IMG/VR virus record: IMGVR_UViG_3300025446_000032
Coordinates: 1-26,774 of that record
Reading direction: 5' to 3' (one strand)
Length of the DNA: 26,774 nt
DNA from: a virus
Each line of letters begins with the position of its first letter. Position 1 is the stretch's first letter. The position numbers were made by a program, and so were the translations under genes. The notes beneath the pieces were generated by a model. The model was not told where the DNA came from, did not search any database, and saw nothing but the letters and a program-made list of their open reading frames with translations. Below are positions 7,619 to 14,956 of this stretch, one piece after another.

Positions 7619-8305
7619 ATGCCAGCAAACCTTGAACTTCTAGCCGCCAGCCGCGTGATGGTCGACCAGGTGATCGCTCGCGGCCAAGTACCCGTCATGT
7701 TCTTGATGAACCGCGCGACCTCCCAGGCGCTTGCCGAGACATTGGCTGCCGCCTACAGGGAGCGCCAATCAACTTTCTGGCGGCTGTGGCTCAGAATCCG
7801 GCATGGGAAGGTTGCGCCGCGGCTGGAGTCGCTACACGGCATCCCTGTGGCACAGGCCGACTACCTGCCCGACGGCGGCTTATTCCTGCAGGTGGCTGAC
7901 CGAGCCCAAGTGGGACTGCCGGCGGCGCCGGGCGTGCCAACCAGTATGGGACCGCCTGCCGGTATGGAGCAGGCCGCCCAGGATGCTCGGCAGCAGCTCG
8001 CGGCTCGGGGTGAGGAGTTTTGGAAGAAGGATCGCATCCAGGCGCTGAACGATGCGATGGACGGCGTGGCGGGGCCGGGCGAGATCCGGCCAACACTGAA
8101 CGACCTGTCAAGCGGGGGCGGCGCGCGGCCGTCGGCGAGCGATGTGTTGATGAAGGCGATGGAGGACGTGGACGACCTGAACGGCATTGTTGTAGTGCGC
8201 GTGCATCGCAACGGCAACGTAGATCTCTGCCTTAACGTAGATCAGTTCGCCGCCCAAGGGGTTCTCCAGAAGGCGCAGCAGTATTTGTTTATGAAGGGGT
8301 ATTGA
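7619..8305 (+). CDS. Unknown phage protein, 228 aa
   Basis: The ATG at 7619 follows AAAGGAACC, the ribosome-site style used repeatedly in the rightward genes. The N-terminal third is helical with a Trp/Arg-rich segment (FWRLWLRIRHGK), the middle is Gly/Pro/Ala-rich and looks flexible. The C-terminal 60 residues form a compact alpha/beta unit (DVDDLNGIVVVRVHRNGNVD followed by helical sequence). A similar helix-strand-strand-helix pattern is seen in the 77-residue protein at 15850-16083. Its stop shares one base with the methyltransferase ATG (TGATG), so the two are co-translated. No function is recognised. Confidence 0.65.
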   Translation: MPANLELLAASRVMVDQVIARGQVPVMFLMNRATSQALAETLAAAYRERQSTFWRLWLRIRHGKVAPRLESLHGIPVAQADYLPDGGLFLQVADRAQVGLPAAPGVPTSMGPPAGMEQAAQDARQQLAARGEEFWKKDRIQALNDAMDGVAGPGEIRPTLNDLSSGGGARPSASDVLMKAMEDVDDLNGIVVVRVHRNGNVDLCLNVDQFAAQGVLQKAQQYLFMKGY

Positions 8306-10683
8306 TGACGCCCTACTACGAATCCAACGGAGTGACGATCTATCACGGCGATTGCCGGGAGATATTACCACTACTTGAGTTAGTCCACGCGATAATCTGC
8401 GATCCACCTTATGAACTAGGTTTTATGGGAAAAGCATGGGATAAGTCTGGTATTGCCTATGATGTGAAGATGTGGCAAGAGTGCTTGCGTGTACTCAAGC
8501 CCGGTGGCCACCTGCTTTCGTTTGGCGGGAGCCGTACCTATCACCGCATGGCCTGCGCGATCGAGGATGCAGGATTCGAGATCCGCGACCAAATCATGTG
8601 GCTGTACGGATGCCTGGATGAGCAAACAGAACTTGTGTCTGAGAGTGGAGTCAAGCCGTACCATAAAGCAAAAATAGGTGAGCGCGTATTGTGCTACAAT
8701 CCAGAGAACGGCGAGTATTCTTACCAGCCAATCATGGAGATTGTCGAGTATGACTATAGCGATACCGCCTATCGTCTTATCGGAGATTTTGGAGAGCAAG
8801 TCGTCTCCAGAAACCATCGCTGCATTGTTGAACGAGGCGGAAGCGAAGTATTCCAATTTGCCGAAACGATCAGGTCCGAGGCGCGTGTACCCGTTTTGGA
8901 AGGTTTGTCAGAATTGCGGCAAGCCCTTTCCAACCTTCAATCGGACTCAGGCGGCTCGGAACAAATCGTGCAGCCGAGAGTGCACCAATACACTGATTGG
9001 GAAAGGGAACAGCGGTTCGACTTCGCTAAAGAAGAGGAAGGGCAAGATAGTTCCCTGTGTGGTGTGTGGGAAAGAGAAATGGGTTCCCTTGGCGTGGTTG
9101 AAGAAAATCAAGCAAACAGTGTGCAACTACGAGTGCAATGGAGTTCTGAGAGGCACAGCGTGGAAACAACACGCATACAAGGGGAGGAAACACTGGAAAC
9201 CGGAATCGGAGGCTGCGTTGAAGATTCGCATGACGGGTCCGACCAATCCAGCATGGAAGGGGGGTCTGACTTATCGGAAGCGCAAGGGAGCGTATGCCGA
9301 CCAGCCAATAAAGTATGTTCGTTGCCCATCCGAGTTCCTGAGCATGGCGCGGAAGGATGGCTATGTGATGGAACATCGTCTCCTGGTCGCTCAGGTAATT
9401 GGCAGACCTCTCCAGAGAGCCGAAGCTGTTCATCACAGGAATCACAAAGCGAAGGAGAATCAACTAACCAACCTAATGCTGTTTGCGACGAACGCGGAAC
9501 ACAAGGCATACGAGCATGGCGCGGCCATAAAACCTCTTTGGTGCGGGTTGTGCCATTCCAATACACCGGAAAGATGTGGTGTCTGCGTGTATCGACAGGA
9601 GCCTTCGTCGCAGTCCGTGGCGGCGCAGCTTTCCCGACCGGCAATAGCGGATTTCCGAAGTCGCTGGACGTGAGCAAGGCGATTGACAAGGCGGCAGGCG
9701 CGACGCGGCCTGTCGTGGGCGTCAATACGAATGGCAGCGGTCCCAACCTCACCAAACTCGACAATCATGAGGCTGGCGATACTGGCATCGGCTACATGGA
9801 TGGGAGCGGCAAGGTATTCGATGTGACCGCGCCTGCCACTGTGGAAGCCAGGCAGTGGCAGGGTTGGGGCACGGCCCTGAAACCCGCTCACGAGCCTATC
9901 TGTGTAGCCCGCAAGCCCGTCGAGGGCACGGTCGCGGCCAACGTGCTCAAGAATGGCACTGGGGCTTTGAACATCGACGGATGCCGTATAGATGCGACCG
10001 ACGATCTTGTTGAAGATGATGGTCGCAGAGTAGATATGGCGCGTGAGTCAATTGCGGAAGGATACGATAGACCAAACGCAACAATGTTTCGTACAGGTAA
10101 ACCAGCGGTTCGTGGTGGTCCATCAAACCAACTTGGCCGCTGGCCTGCCAATGTCATCCACGACGGCAGCGATGAAGTTCTATCTTGCTTTCCTGAAAGC
10201 AAGGGTCAGCAAGGGGATGTTCGTGGTGATGAACCTTCAGGCGTAACCGACGAGATATATGGAAAATTCAATGGACGAGTTTCTTCTCCTGCAAGACTTG
10301 ACTCCAGCTCAGCCGCCCGTTTCTTTTACACCGCCAAGGCTGACAAAGAAGAGCGCGAGCGCAACTGCTGCGAACTTACCCCCCCCAAAAGGGATGGTTC
10401 TCGAAAGGATGGAAACCCTGGTGGTGACAATCCACGAAACCGAGGCGTTCACGAGCGCATTAACAATCACCCTACCGTCAAGCCTCTGGATTTGATGCGC
10501 TATCTCTGCAAGTTGCTTTGTCCGCCGAGCGGGGGAATCCTTCTGGACCCATTTATGGGAAGTGGAAGCACGCTGATCGCCGGGCGTGGATTCTATCAAC
10601 GTTGCATCGGTATCGAACTCGAAGAGAGGTACTGCGAGATTGCGGCGAAGAGACTGAGCCAACAGGTACTTGGTTTTGAATAG
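8305..10683 (+). CDS. Beta-class DNA methyltransferase interrupted by an intein
   Basis: The N-extein has DPPY at residues 33-36 (catalytic motif IV) followed by the usual LKPGGHLLSFGG region. The C-extein has AHEPICVARKP and, near the end, LLDPFMGSGSTLIAGRGF, the SAM-binding motif. Motif IV before motif I defines the beta class of N4-cytosine or N6-adenine methyltransferases. The extein break is WLYG/SGFPKSLDVSKAIDKA; joined, this restores a sequence common in phage methyltransferases. The intein takes residues 103-447, leaving a host protein of about 447 residues. It probably protects phage DNA from restriction or marks it for regulation. The ATG at 8305 has AAGGGG upstream and overlaps the previous stop. 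The gene ends four bases before a convergent stop. Confidence 0.9.
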   Translation: MTPYYESNGVTIYHGDCREILPLLELVHAIICDPPYELGFMGKAWDKSGIAYDVKMWQECLRVLKPGGHLLSFGGSRTYHRMACAIEDAGFEIRDQIMWLYGCLDEQTELVSESGVKPYHKAKIGERVLCYNPENGEYSYQPIMEIVEYDYSDTAYRLIGDFGEQVVSRNHRCIVERGGSEVFQFAETIRSEARVPVLEGLSELRQALSNLQSDSGGSEQIVQPRVHQYTDWEREQRFDFAKEEEGQDSSLCGVWEREMGSLGVVEENQANSVQLRVQWSSERHSVETTRIQGEETLETGIGGCVEDSHDGSDQSSMEGGSDLSEAQGSVCRPANKVCSLPIRVPEHGAEGWLCDGTSSPGRSGNWQTSPESRSCSSQESQSEGESTNQPNAVCDERGTQGIRAWRGHKTSLVRVVPFQYTGKMWCLRVSTGAFVAVRGGAAFPTGNSGFPKSLDVSKAIDKAAGATRPVVGVNTNGSGPNLTKLDNHEAGDTGIGYMDGSGKVFDVTAPATVEARQWQGWGTALKPAHEPICVARKPVEGTVAANVLKNGTGALNIDGCRIDATDDLVEDDGRRVDMARESIAEGYDRPNATMFRTGKPAVRGGPSNQLGRWPANVIHDGSDEVLSCFPESKGQQGDVRGDEPSGVTDEIYGKFNGRVSSPARLDSSSAARFFYTAKADKEERERNCCELTPPKRDGSRKDGNPGGDNPRNRGVHERINNHPTVKPLDLMRYLCKLLCPPSGGILLDPFMGSGSTLIAGRGFYQRCIGIELEERYCEIAAKRLSQQVLGFE
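8611..9645 (+). other. Intein (345 aa) in the methyltransferase
   Basis: The intein starts at Cys (TGC at 8611) with CLDEQTELVSESG, then KIGERVLCYNPENG, the expected block A; VVSRNHRCIVE about 70 residues on is the TxxH-like block B. The C-terminal part has GKMWCLRVSTGAFVAVRGG, like block F, and ends T-G-N before the +1 Ser of SGFPKS, giving the terminal Asn and nucleophile needed for splicing. The usual penultimate His is Gly, a known variant. Between roughly 8940 and 9545 this frame encodes Ser/Gln/Glu/Gly-rich sequence with no resemblance to an endonuclease; the endonuclease is in the +1 frame. Splicing activity is inferred from the motifs. Confidence 0.88.
8885..9673 (+). CDS. HNH homing endonuclease nested out of frame in the intein
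   Basis: The +1 frame relative to the intein encodes two zinc knuckles, VCQNCGKPF with SCSREC, and PCVVCGKEKW with CNYEC. GPTNPAWKGG follows, then a C-terminal HNH core EHRLLVAQVIGRP with AEAVHHRNHKAKENQLTNL. This is the build of phage HNH homing endonucleases, which cut an intein-less allele to drive intein transfer. The frame is open from 8678, but sequence before about 8880 is a shadow of the intein. The GTG at 8885 is a possible start with GAGG close by at short spacing; TTG at 8858 is an alternative. Homology ends near 9530 and the frame stops at 9673, inside the extein. The start is uncertain, but the coding nature of the core is strong. Confidence 0.75.
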   Translation: MYPFWKVCQNCGKPFPTFNRTQAARNKSCSRECTNTLIGKGNSGSTSLKKRKGKIVPCVVCGKEKWVPLAWLKKIKQTVCNYECNGVLRGTAWKQHAYKGRKHWKPESEAALKIRMTGPTNPAWKGGLTYRKRKGAYADQPIKYVRCPSEFLSMARKDGYVMEHRLLVAQVIGRPLQRAEAVHHRNHKAKENQLTNLMLFATNAEHKAYEHGAAIKPLWCGLCHSNTPERCGVCVYRQEPSSQSVAAQLSRPAIADFRSRWT

Positions 10684-10687
10684 TAGC

Positions 10688-10927
10688 CTACTCGTCAATA
10701 AGGTGCCAGCAATCCGAATGAACAAACCGCTTCCCGCGCGGTGCCAGATATTTGAGAACCAGATCGTTGCCCACACTTCGATCCCCTTTGAAGATTTGGG
10801 AAAGTAATTGCATTGATATTCCGATCTCGTTCGCAAACTGGACCTGGGTCATTCCACCTTGACGGTCCTTGAGCATCTGGCGTAACTCGCCGGCGGTGTA
10901 GGGGGCTGGTGTGGGCTTATTGCTCAT
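10688..10927 (-). CDS. Cro/CI-like XRE helix-turn-helix protein, 79 aa
   Basis: The core MTQVQFANEIGISMQLLSQI with FKGDRSVGNDLVLKYL is a standard lambda-repressor-type HTH. The protein is a DNA-binding regulator with no other domain; the C-terminal KRFVHSDCWHLIDE may aid dimerisation. The ATG at 10927 is chosen because AAGGA precedes it by eight bases; another ATG six bases upstream is possible. It is the last gene of the leftward operon, overlapping the upstream nuclease-like gene by 11 bases. It converges on the methyltransferase with four bases between stops. It could regulate the operon or be an antitoxin-like factor. Confidence 0.75.
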   Translation of the reverse strand: MSNKPTPAPYTAGELRQMLKDRQGGMTQVQFANEIGISMQLLSQIFKGDRSVGNDLVLKYLAPRGKRFVHSDCWHLIDE

Positions 10928-11777
10928 CGTCATCTTCCTTCTGCGGTATGCCGTCGAACGCCGCCTGCAGAACTTCGACCTGTTTTTGGAGAGTTTCCCT
11001 GATACGCTCAGCGTGTCCCACTCCATACCTCGCCTGGTCGAGAACGGTTTTTATGTTGGCTTTCCCGTCCATCAACATCCTCACCACCTTGCCGATCTTC
11101 TCTGGTTGAGTCCATCCATACGAAATTAATAGTCCAGACTCTTTCTCATAAGCGTCAACTTTCTCTTTTAATTCTTTGTAGTATTTCTCATATTCGTCCG
11201 TTCTTGTGCGAGACACCCCCTGTTTGTATCCCTCATCTCGCGCTGCGGTTAAAGCCGCAGCATCGGCTTTTGATTGGCGATTACTCACTGCATAAATGAG
11301 AGCGGTGAGCATGGTTATGCTCATAGGGAGTGGATCCAACCTAGGACACGGCACAACACACTTGAGCCGGTTCTTTTGCGCCACAAACATTCCCCATGAT
11401 TCTGGCAGTTCGCCGGGTTTAACAATGTCTTTATGGGGAACTACTAATCCCCAATGGTGGCAATAGCGAAGGATGGACTCCGCCTTCTCCGGCTGTTTCA
11501 ATTCCTTGAGCCAGTCGTTGCGTGAGACTTTCATCTCGAATCCCCAGATTGCCTTGCCCCGGCTCCGGTAAAGACTGATCGCCATAGCGTCCGCTGTTCG
11601 CACTCCGTCAAACCCGGTAGCATCCCTCACTTCTTCGAGGGTGATATACGCTGGTGCCGTGAAACTTGCCTGAAGGCGAAGGAATAGATCATGAGCCGCG
11701 AGCTTGGCTCCCTCTTCCAACTCTTCGTCTGCCACAACTTCCGGTCCGATCAATTCTTCGTATGCGGGATCGCTCAT
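10917..11777 (-). CDS. PD-(D/E)XK-like nuclease-fold protein, 286 aa
   Basis: The region VRTADAMAISLYRSRGKAIWGFEMKVSRNDWLKEL has Asp, then E-x-K on a strand (WGFEMK), as in restriction-like/MmcB-type PD-(D/E)XK folds. It is followed by an H-H-W-G-L-V-V-P strand. These proteins cleave or process DNA. The C-terminal half is different: a long helical, Lys/Glu-rich stretch likely to be a coiled coil (DEYEKYYKELKEKVDAYEKE) and an acidic end (KEDDDEQ). The ATG at 11777 forms an ATGA overlap with the previous gene. The fold is inferred from the motif and the exact substrate is unknown. Confidence 0.65.
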   Translation of the reverse strand: MSDPAYEELIGPEVVADEELEEGAKLAAHDLFLRLQASFTAPAYITLEEVRDATGFDGVRTADAMAISLYRSRGKAIWGFEMKVSRNDWLKELKQPEKAESILRYCHHWGLVVPHKDIVKPGELPESWGMFVAQKNRLKCVVPCPRLDPLPMSITMLTALIYAVSNRQSKADAAALTAARDEGYKQGVSRTRTDEYEKYYKELKEKVDAYEKESGLLISYGWTQPEKIGKVVRMLMDGKANIKTVLDQARYGVGHAERIRETLQKQVEVLQAAFDGIPQKEDDDEQ

Positions 11778-12190
11778 GCTTTCTTCCCCCACGCGCCAAC
11801 CTTATCTAACCCAAACGGCAACTCCCAGGTGGACGGCAAGACCCAGAGCACGCGCAGGTGCAACTTAGTCACCCACTCATCCTGCAGCGCCGGATATACC
11901 TCGACAGCGACAACTTCCGGACCAAATATCTCGTGGAGGGCTCGCTGAATTTCTTCCCACGTCAACTGCTCGATGTCACCGTGACGAATGAAAGTGACCT
12001 GCATGACGCCGCCGATCGCAGAATCAACCGCGAACATCTGGACTTCCATCCGGCTGTTGGCGTAGATAGCCATGCAGTTGATGAGCAGAGGATAGTCCTG
12101 TTGCATCTCAGGCGTGATAGTAACTTGCTCGAACGGCGTCCACTGCCGGCCAAACGCTTTGAGCAATGCGGTCTTGCGAACCTTCGTCAT
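11774..12190 (-). CDS. Unknown phage protein, 138 aa
   Basis: The ATG at 12190 has GGAGGTG with a 6-base gap and an ATGA overlap with the upstream endonuclease-like gene. The product begins MTKVRKTALLKAFGRQWTPF and is mixed alpha/beta: GGVMQVTFIRHGDIEQLTWE is followed by a region (EEIQRALHEIFGPEVVAVEV) with a helix then strand, and a final hydrophobic/Trp-containing part. I do not recognise the family. Position between two nuclease-like genes suggests a DNA-metabolism accessory protein, but this is only context. Confidence 0.6.
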   Translation of the reverse strand: MTKVRKTALLKAFGRQWTPFEQVTITPEMQQDYPLLINCMAIYANSRMEVQMFAVDSAIGGVMQVTFIRHGDIEQLTWEEIQRALHEIFGPEVVAVEVYPALQDEWVTKLHLRVLWVLPSTWELPFGLDKVGAWGKKA

Positions 12191-12516
12191 CTTAACACCT
12201 CCAGAACCATGTCGATCGCCTCGGCGCTCCTGACCATTGCGGTTGTGAAGCGCAGCAACTTGAAGCCGGCCAGCGATGCCGCATTGTACTTCCGGCAATC
12301 GTTCTCGAATCCTTCTCCGCGCGAGTGCCGGCTCTTACCGTACTTCGTCGCTCCCTCTATCTCGACCGCCAGGTTACGCTCTCTGAAGTAAAAATCGAAT
12401 CTCCACTTACGGCCAGGGATCAATTCCACTTCATGCTCAGGATTTAAGTTGTGAGCCTTACAGTGAAGAGCAAAGGTTTCTTCCCCCTCACTGAGTTCTT
12501 GCGGTATCTCACTCAT
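12187..12516 (-). CDS. Vsr/DUF559-like PD-(D/E)XK endonuclease, 109 aa
   Basis: GRKWRFDFYFRERNLAVEIEG is the nuclease strand pair with Asp and E-x-E in place of E-x-K. The downstream GFENDCRKYNAASLAGFKLL with RFTTAMV matches the conserved C-terminal part of small Vsr-like/DUF559 enzymes common in phages. They are thought to nick or cleave DNA, sometimes as junction or repair nucleases. The ATG at 12516 overlaps the upstream gene by eight bases and lies beside the first copy of a 25-bp direct repeat. Length is usual for the family. The family call is confident; the substrate is not known. Confidence 0.8.
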   Translation of the reverse strand: MSEIPQELSEGEETFALHCKAHNLNPEHEVELIPGRKWRFDFYFRERNLAVEIEGATKYGKSRHSRGEGFENDCRKYNAASLAGFKLLRFTTAMVRSAEAIDMVLEVLR

Positions 12517-12781
12517 GCCCCGGCCCGTCCTTCCGCTGTAGTTTGCTCACGATTGGCCAGTAGAGTTTAGGCTTTCGCTTGCGCTTTTCTTCAACCACGT
12601 AGCTTTCATGGTCCCTGCAACGCGGCGAATAAGAGTCGTTCGTAAAGAATGTTCCGGCAGGTAAAACGCGTACAACAATTCCTCTGTGATAATAACCAGC
12701 CCATCCAACCTTGGCTCGTTCTATCGTTAAGCCGTTGCTGGCCCACTCAACCTCATCTCCTACTATAAATTGTCCGCTCAT
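12509..12781 (-). CDS. Small phage protein carried as a repeat-bracketed cassette, 90 aa
   Basis: The ATG at 12781 (MSGQFIVGDEVEW) follows GGGGGAG at short spacing and forms an ATGA overlap with the ASCH-like gene. The start FIVGDEVEWASNG and later YYHRGIVVRVLPAG suggest a small beta-barrel of the SH3/Tudor-like kind; the C-terminus is basic (EEKRKRKPK). The function is unknown. It is bracketed by 25-bp exact direct repeats (12514-12538 and 12794-12818). Removing one repeat unit would delete the gene and leave the neighbours joined by a new ATGA overlap, so it looks like a recently gained cassette. Confidence 0.65.
   Translation of the reverse strand: MSGQFIVGDEVEWASNGLTIERAKVGWAGYYHRGIVVRVLPAGTFFTNDSYSPRCRDHESYVVEEKRKRKPKLYWPIVSKLQRKDGPGHE
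12514..12538. repeat. 25-bp direct repeat, copy 1
   Basis: An exact 25-bp sequence beginning CATGCCCCGG and ending CCTTCCGCTG, repeated at 12794-12818. This copy spans the junction between the 90-residue gene and the Vsr-like gene. Confidence 0.85.
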
Positions 12782-13533
12782 CGTCTCCCCCTCCATGCCC
12801 CGGCCCGTCCTTCCGCTGGCAGCACCTTGAACGTCAGCGCCCATACCCACGGATTGCTGGCCCATGAGTGCTTCTTCGCGTTGATCGAATCCCAAAGGTA
12901 GCGATACCGCTTCTTGTAGGTATCACATTCCGTACAATCAGTATCCGGACATGCACCCGCCATAGACTGATATTCATAAAGGCGTGTTCCGCCACATCGG
13001 GGGCAAATCTTCCAATCATATTCCTCGCGCTCAGACTCAAGGCTCTCGCATCCTTCCGCAGCCGCATCCTCTTCGCTGATGTCCTGCACGCGCTCTACGC
13101 GGACCTCGGTAAGCTCAAGCCATATCCGAGCTGCCCATTTCGGCATGAAGCGCGATGAACGGTAACGTCCCCACTCCCCAAAATCAAGCAGGTCGGCCTC
13201 TCCCCATTTGATTATGGTGCCGTCCGATCTGTACCGCAGTGGGCACCCTGGGGTTTTATATCCAGCATCGAGGCACATCTTTGCAATCTCGGTGCCGTTC
13301 TTGTCATCGAGGTTCTTGCCAGTCTGCCAGCCCTCTTTGATGTAGAGCCGGTCGCCGGGAACGCCATAGGAATTCCATGCAGAATTTCCCGGATCAACGA
13401 TGTACTTTGGCGTGAATCCATTGTTGAGTATCTCTAACGCGACTCCTTTCACAACTCGCCGCGTTTGAGTCTTGCGCCCTTCGCGGATCGCCCTTATGTT
13501 GTCCGGCGTAAACAGTATGCCCGTCTCTTTCAT
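12778..13533 (-). CDS. ASCH-like phage protein with zinc-ribbon insert, 251 aa
   Basis: The protein begins MKETGILFTPDNIRAIREGR followed by KTQTRRVVK, then PGDRLYIKEGWQ. Later come MPKWAARIWLELTEVRVERV with ISEEDAAAEG, and a C-terminal SWASNPWVWALTFKV. This is the pattern of a widespread phage protein with an ASCH/PUA-like beta-barrel that probably binds RNA or modified nucleotides. An inserted zinc ribbon, CPRCGGTRLY with C-P-D-T-D-C-T-E-C, interrupts the C-terminal part. The ATG at 13533 follows GGAG at close spacing. The upstream gene runs 140 bases into it, apparently because of a homopolymer slip. The function is not established. Confidence 0.75.
   Translation of the reverse strand: MKETGILFTPDNIRAIREGRKTQTRRVVKGVALEILNNGFTPKYIVDPGNSAWNSYGVPGDRLYIKEGWQTGKNLDDKNGTEIAKMCLDAGYKTPGCPLRYRSDGTIIKWGEADLLDFGEWGRYRSSRFMPKWAARIWLELTEVRVERVQDISEEDAAAEGCESLESEREEYDWKICPRCGGTRLYEYQSMAGACPDTDCTECDTYKKRYRYLWDSINAKKHSWASNPWVWALTFKVLPAEGRAGAWRGRR
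12794..12818. repeat. 25-bp direct repeat, copy 2
   Basis: Exact copy of the sequence at 12514-12538. It continues leftward into a second shared junction, 12779-12800, that closely matches 13531-13553 (CATCGTCT, a run of five or six C, then TCCATGCCC). Confidence 0.85.
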
Positions 13534-13960
13534 CGTCTCCCCCCTCCATGCCCGCCTCTCGCAGCGCAGATGCAAGCGCAGATACTATATTCGCGTCTGA
13601 AACAATCTCGCCGTCGATCTTGTACACCGAGAAATAGCCTCTTCCCGCCGTCACTGTAATGCGCTCCTCCGGCGTCTTCGGCGCGGACGGGTGAAGACGG
13701 AATATCAAATCGTCAAGGAACGCAGGTGGCATAGGAATCTGGCAGTAATCAAATTCGTCTGCAACCGCTTTGCGTATCTCCTGCGCCGTCCAGCTTTTTT
13801 GAGCGCGACGGGCGAGTACGTCGTCGATGTCCCTCTTTGCCGCGAACGCATCGTATTCAACTAGAGATGTGTTGTAGTAACGTTCCCATATTCCAGCAAT
13901 CTGATAAAATTGATCGAAACTCAGCGCCCCATTCGCTAGCGTGCTTCCCTTAGTTGCCAT
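13394..13960 (-). CDS. Unknown phage protein with apparent 3-prime frameshift extension
   Basis: The ATG at 13960 (MATKGSTLANGALSFDQFYQ) follows GGAGG with a 7-base gap. The first 140 or so residues look like a normal helical soluble protein with a Pro-rich turn (CQIPMPPAFLDDL) and a beta end (ITVTAGRGYFSVYKIDGE). The last 45 residues are read across the start of the ASCH-like gene and are Arg/Gln/Ser-rich shadow-like sequence. A run of six G (13538-13543 on the complement) lies at the junction. With seven G the frame would close as M-E-G-G-R-R-stop in an ATGA overlap, as at neighbouring junctions. So the natural end is probably near 13531. Confidence 0.6.
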   Translation of the reverse strand: MATKGSTLANGALSFDQFYQIAGIWERYYNTSLVEYDAFAAKRDIDDVLARRAQKSWTAQEIRKAVADEFDYCQIPMPPAFLDDLIFRLHPSAPKTPEERITVTAGRGYFSVYKIDGEIVSDANIVSALASALREAGMEGGDDERDGHTVYAGQHKGDPRRAQDSNAASCERSRVRDTQQWIHAKVHR

Positions 13961-14243
13961 TGTTGCCCCTCCAACTCTTCTCAAGGTTCGTGAACAGTTC
14001 CGAGTTAACACCGAACGCAGCCGCAAACTCTTCCGCCATCGGACCAAGCACGATGTTCTTGTCTAAAGGCCCACATACCATGTACTTCTCTACAGCGAGA
14101 CATTGTGTGGCCCAATCTGATTCGCTTTCGTATCGGCGCATACGGAACACAACATCCTTGAGTGAATATCCACGTTCGTTCATCTCTTCTCTGATGAAAA
14201 CGGATGGATGGAAAACCTCAGCGGGAATACGATCAGCGTCCAT
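13950..14243 (-). CDS. HigA-like XRE family protein, 97 aa
   Basis: Near the N-terminus PAEVFHPSVFIREEMNERGY matches the entry of HigA/VapI-type antitoxin HTH proteins. After an unusual Arg/Glu/Trp insert, NIVLGPMAEEFAAAFGVNSE with LFTNLEKSWR matches their last helices. This family binds DNA and often neutralises a toxin, but no RelE/HigB-like toxin gene is adjacent, so it may be a solitary regulator. The HTH middle is divergent (KDVVFRMRRYESESDW). The ATG at 14243 follows GAGG with a 7-8 base gap and overlaps the previous gene by 11 bases. Confidence 0.65.
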   Translation of the reverse strand: MDADRIPAEVFHPSVFIREEMNERGYSLKDVVFRMRRYESESDWATQCLAVEKYMVCGPLDKNIVLGPMAEEFAAAFGVNSELFTNLEKSWRGNNGN

Positions 14244-14661
14244 TGATAGCCTCTTGTTTCATACCCTCGGTTAGCTCGGCCAATGCGGATTGCAACCTGT
14301 TCCGCGTGCGTTGATCTCGGCACCAGATACGAACCCACTTGACCACCGTATCGTGGTCGGCAGGCTCTTGCTCCTCTGTCGGCAACTCAGTTCCGAGGTA
14401 AGCGCCTTCCCTGAGCCAATCCGCGAAGTCTGCATCATCGGTGTAAAACTCGTCTTTCGCGCCTTCAATCTCTATTCTCAGTTGCCGAATTTCCTCTAGG
14501 CGCTCGCGGGTGAATGCGGCGGCAGGACCATAACCGCTAAAACGACGCATATCATCTCCGCACACAATATAAACGCCGCCATACACAGAATCGCTGCCAG
14601 TGTCTACCCACGCGTCTCCTACCAGTTTCGCATCTCTTACCAGTTTCTCATAAGCGTCCAT
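14233..14661 (-). CDS. Unknown phage protein, 142 aa
   Basis: The ATG at 14661 (MDAYEKLVRDAKLVGDAW) follows GGGAG with a 7-base gap; an upstream in-frame extension with Arg-rich sequence is a shadow. The product is largely helical and acidic, with a beta hairpin early (SVYGGVYIVCGDD) and a C-terminal helical part (VVKWVRIWCRDQRTRNRLQS). No metal-binding cluster or known motif is seen. It overlaps its neighbours by 14 and 11 bases in the leftward operon. Confidence 0.6.
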   Translation of the reverse strand: MDAYEKLVRDAKLVGDAWVDTGSDSVYGGVYIVCGDDMRRFSGYGPAAAFTRERLEEIRQLRIEIEGAKDEFYTDDADFADWLREGAYLGTELPTEEQEPADHDTVVKWVRIWCRDQRTRNRLQSALAELTEGMKQEAINGR

Positions 14662-14956
14662 CCTTGGCTCCCTTCTGCGCGGCCTGGATGCGCCATGGAT
14701 ATAGCAACTGAATATCTGGCTGCCCATATCGCTCCCGACGCTCATTTGGTCTATATAAGATATTAGCTTTATCCATTTCTCGCAAAGCACGGCCAAACGC
14801 CATTGCTACTCCCGGCGGACCACCATTGCAACTCCGGCGATATGCTCTCGGATATTTGTCTGGAGGCCATACCTTTAGTATCAGATGTCCATAATAGGCA
14901 CGACAATCAGGAAATCTTTGCAATTCTTCAACAATGCGCTGTTGTAGTTTTGTCAT
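14648..14956 (-). CDS. Small putative DNA-binding phage protein, 102 aa
   Basis: The ATG at 14956 has GAGGAGG five bases upstream and an ATGA overlap. The product begins MTKLQQRIVEELQRFPDCRA and continues with YYGHLILKVWPPDKYPRAYR, FGRALREMDKANILYRPNER and a basic end. The alternation of helices with a final beta turn resembles a winged helix for DNA binding, although the match is loose. The function is unknown. It belongs to the leftward operon of short genes. Confidence 0.6.
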   Translation of the reverse strand: MTKLQQRIVEELQRFPDCRAYYGHLILKVWPPDKYPRAYRRSCNGGPPGVAMAFGRALREMDKANILYRPNERRERYGQPDIQLLYPWRIQAAQKGAKDGRL

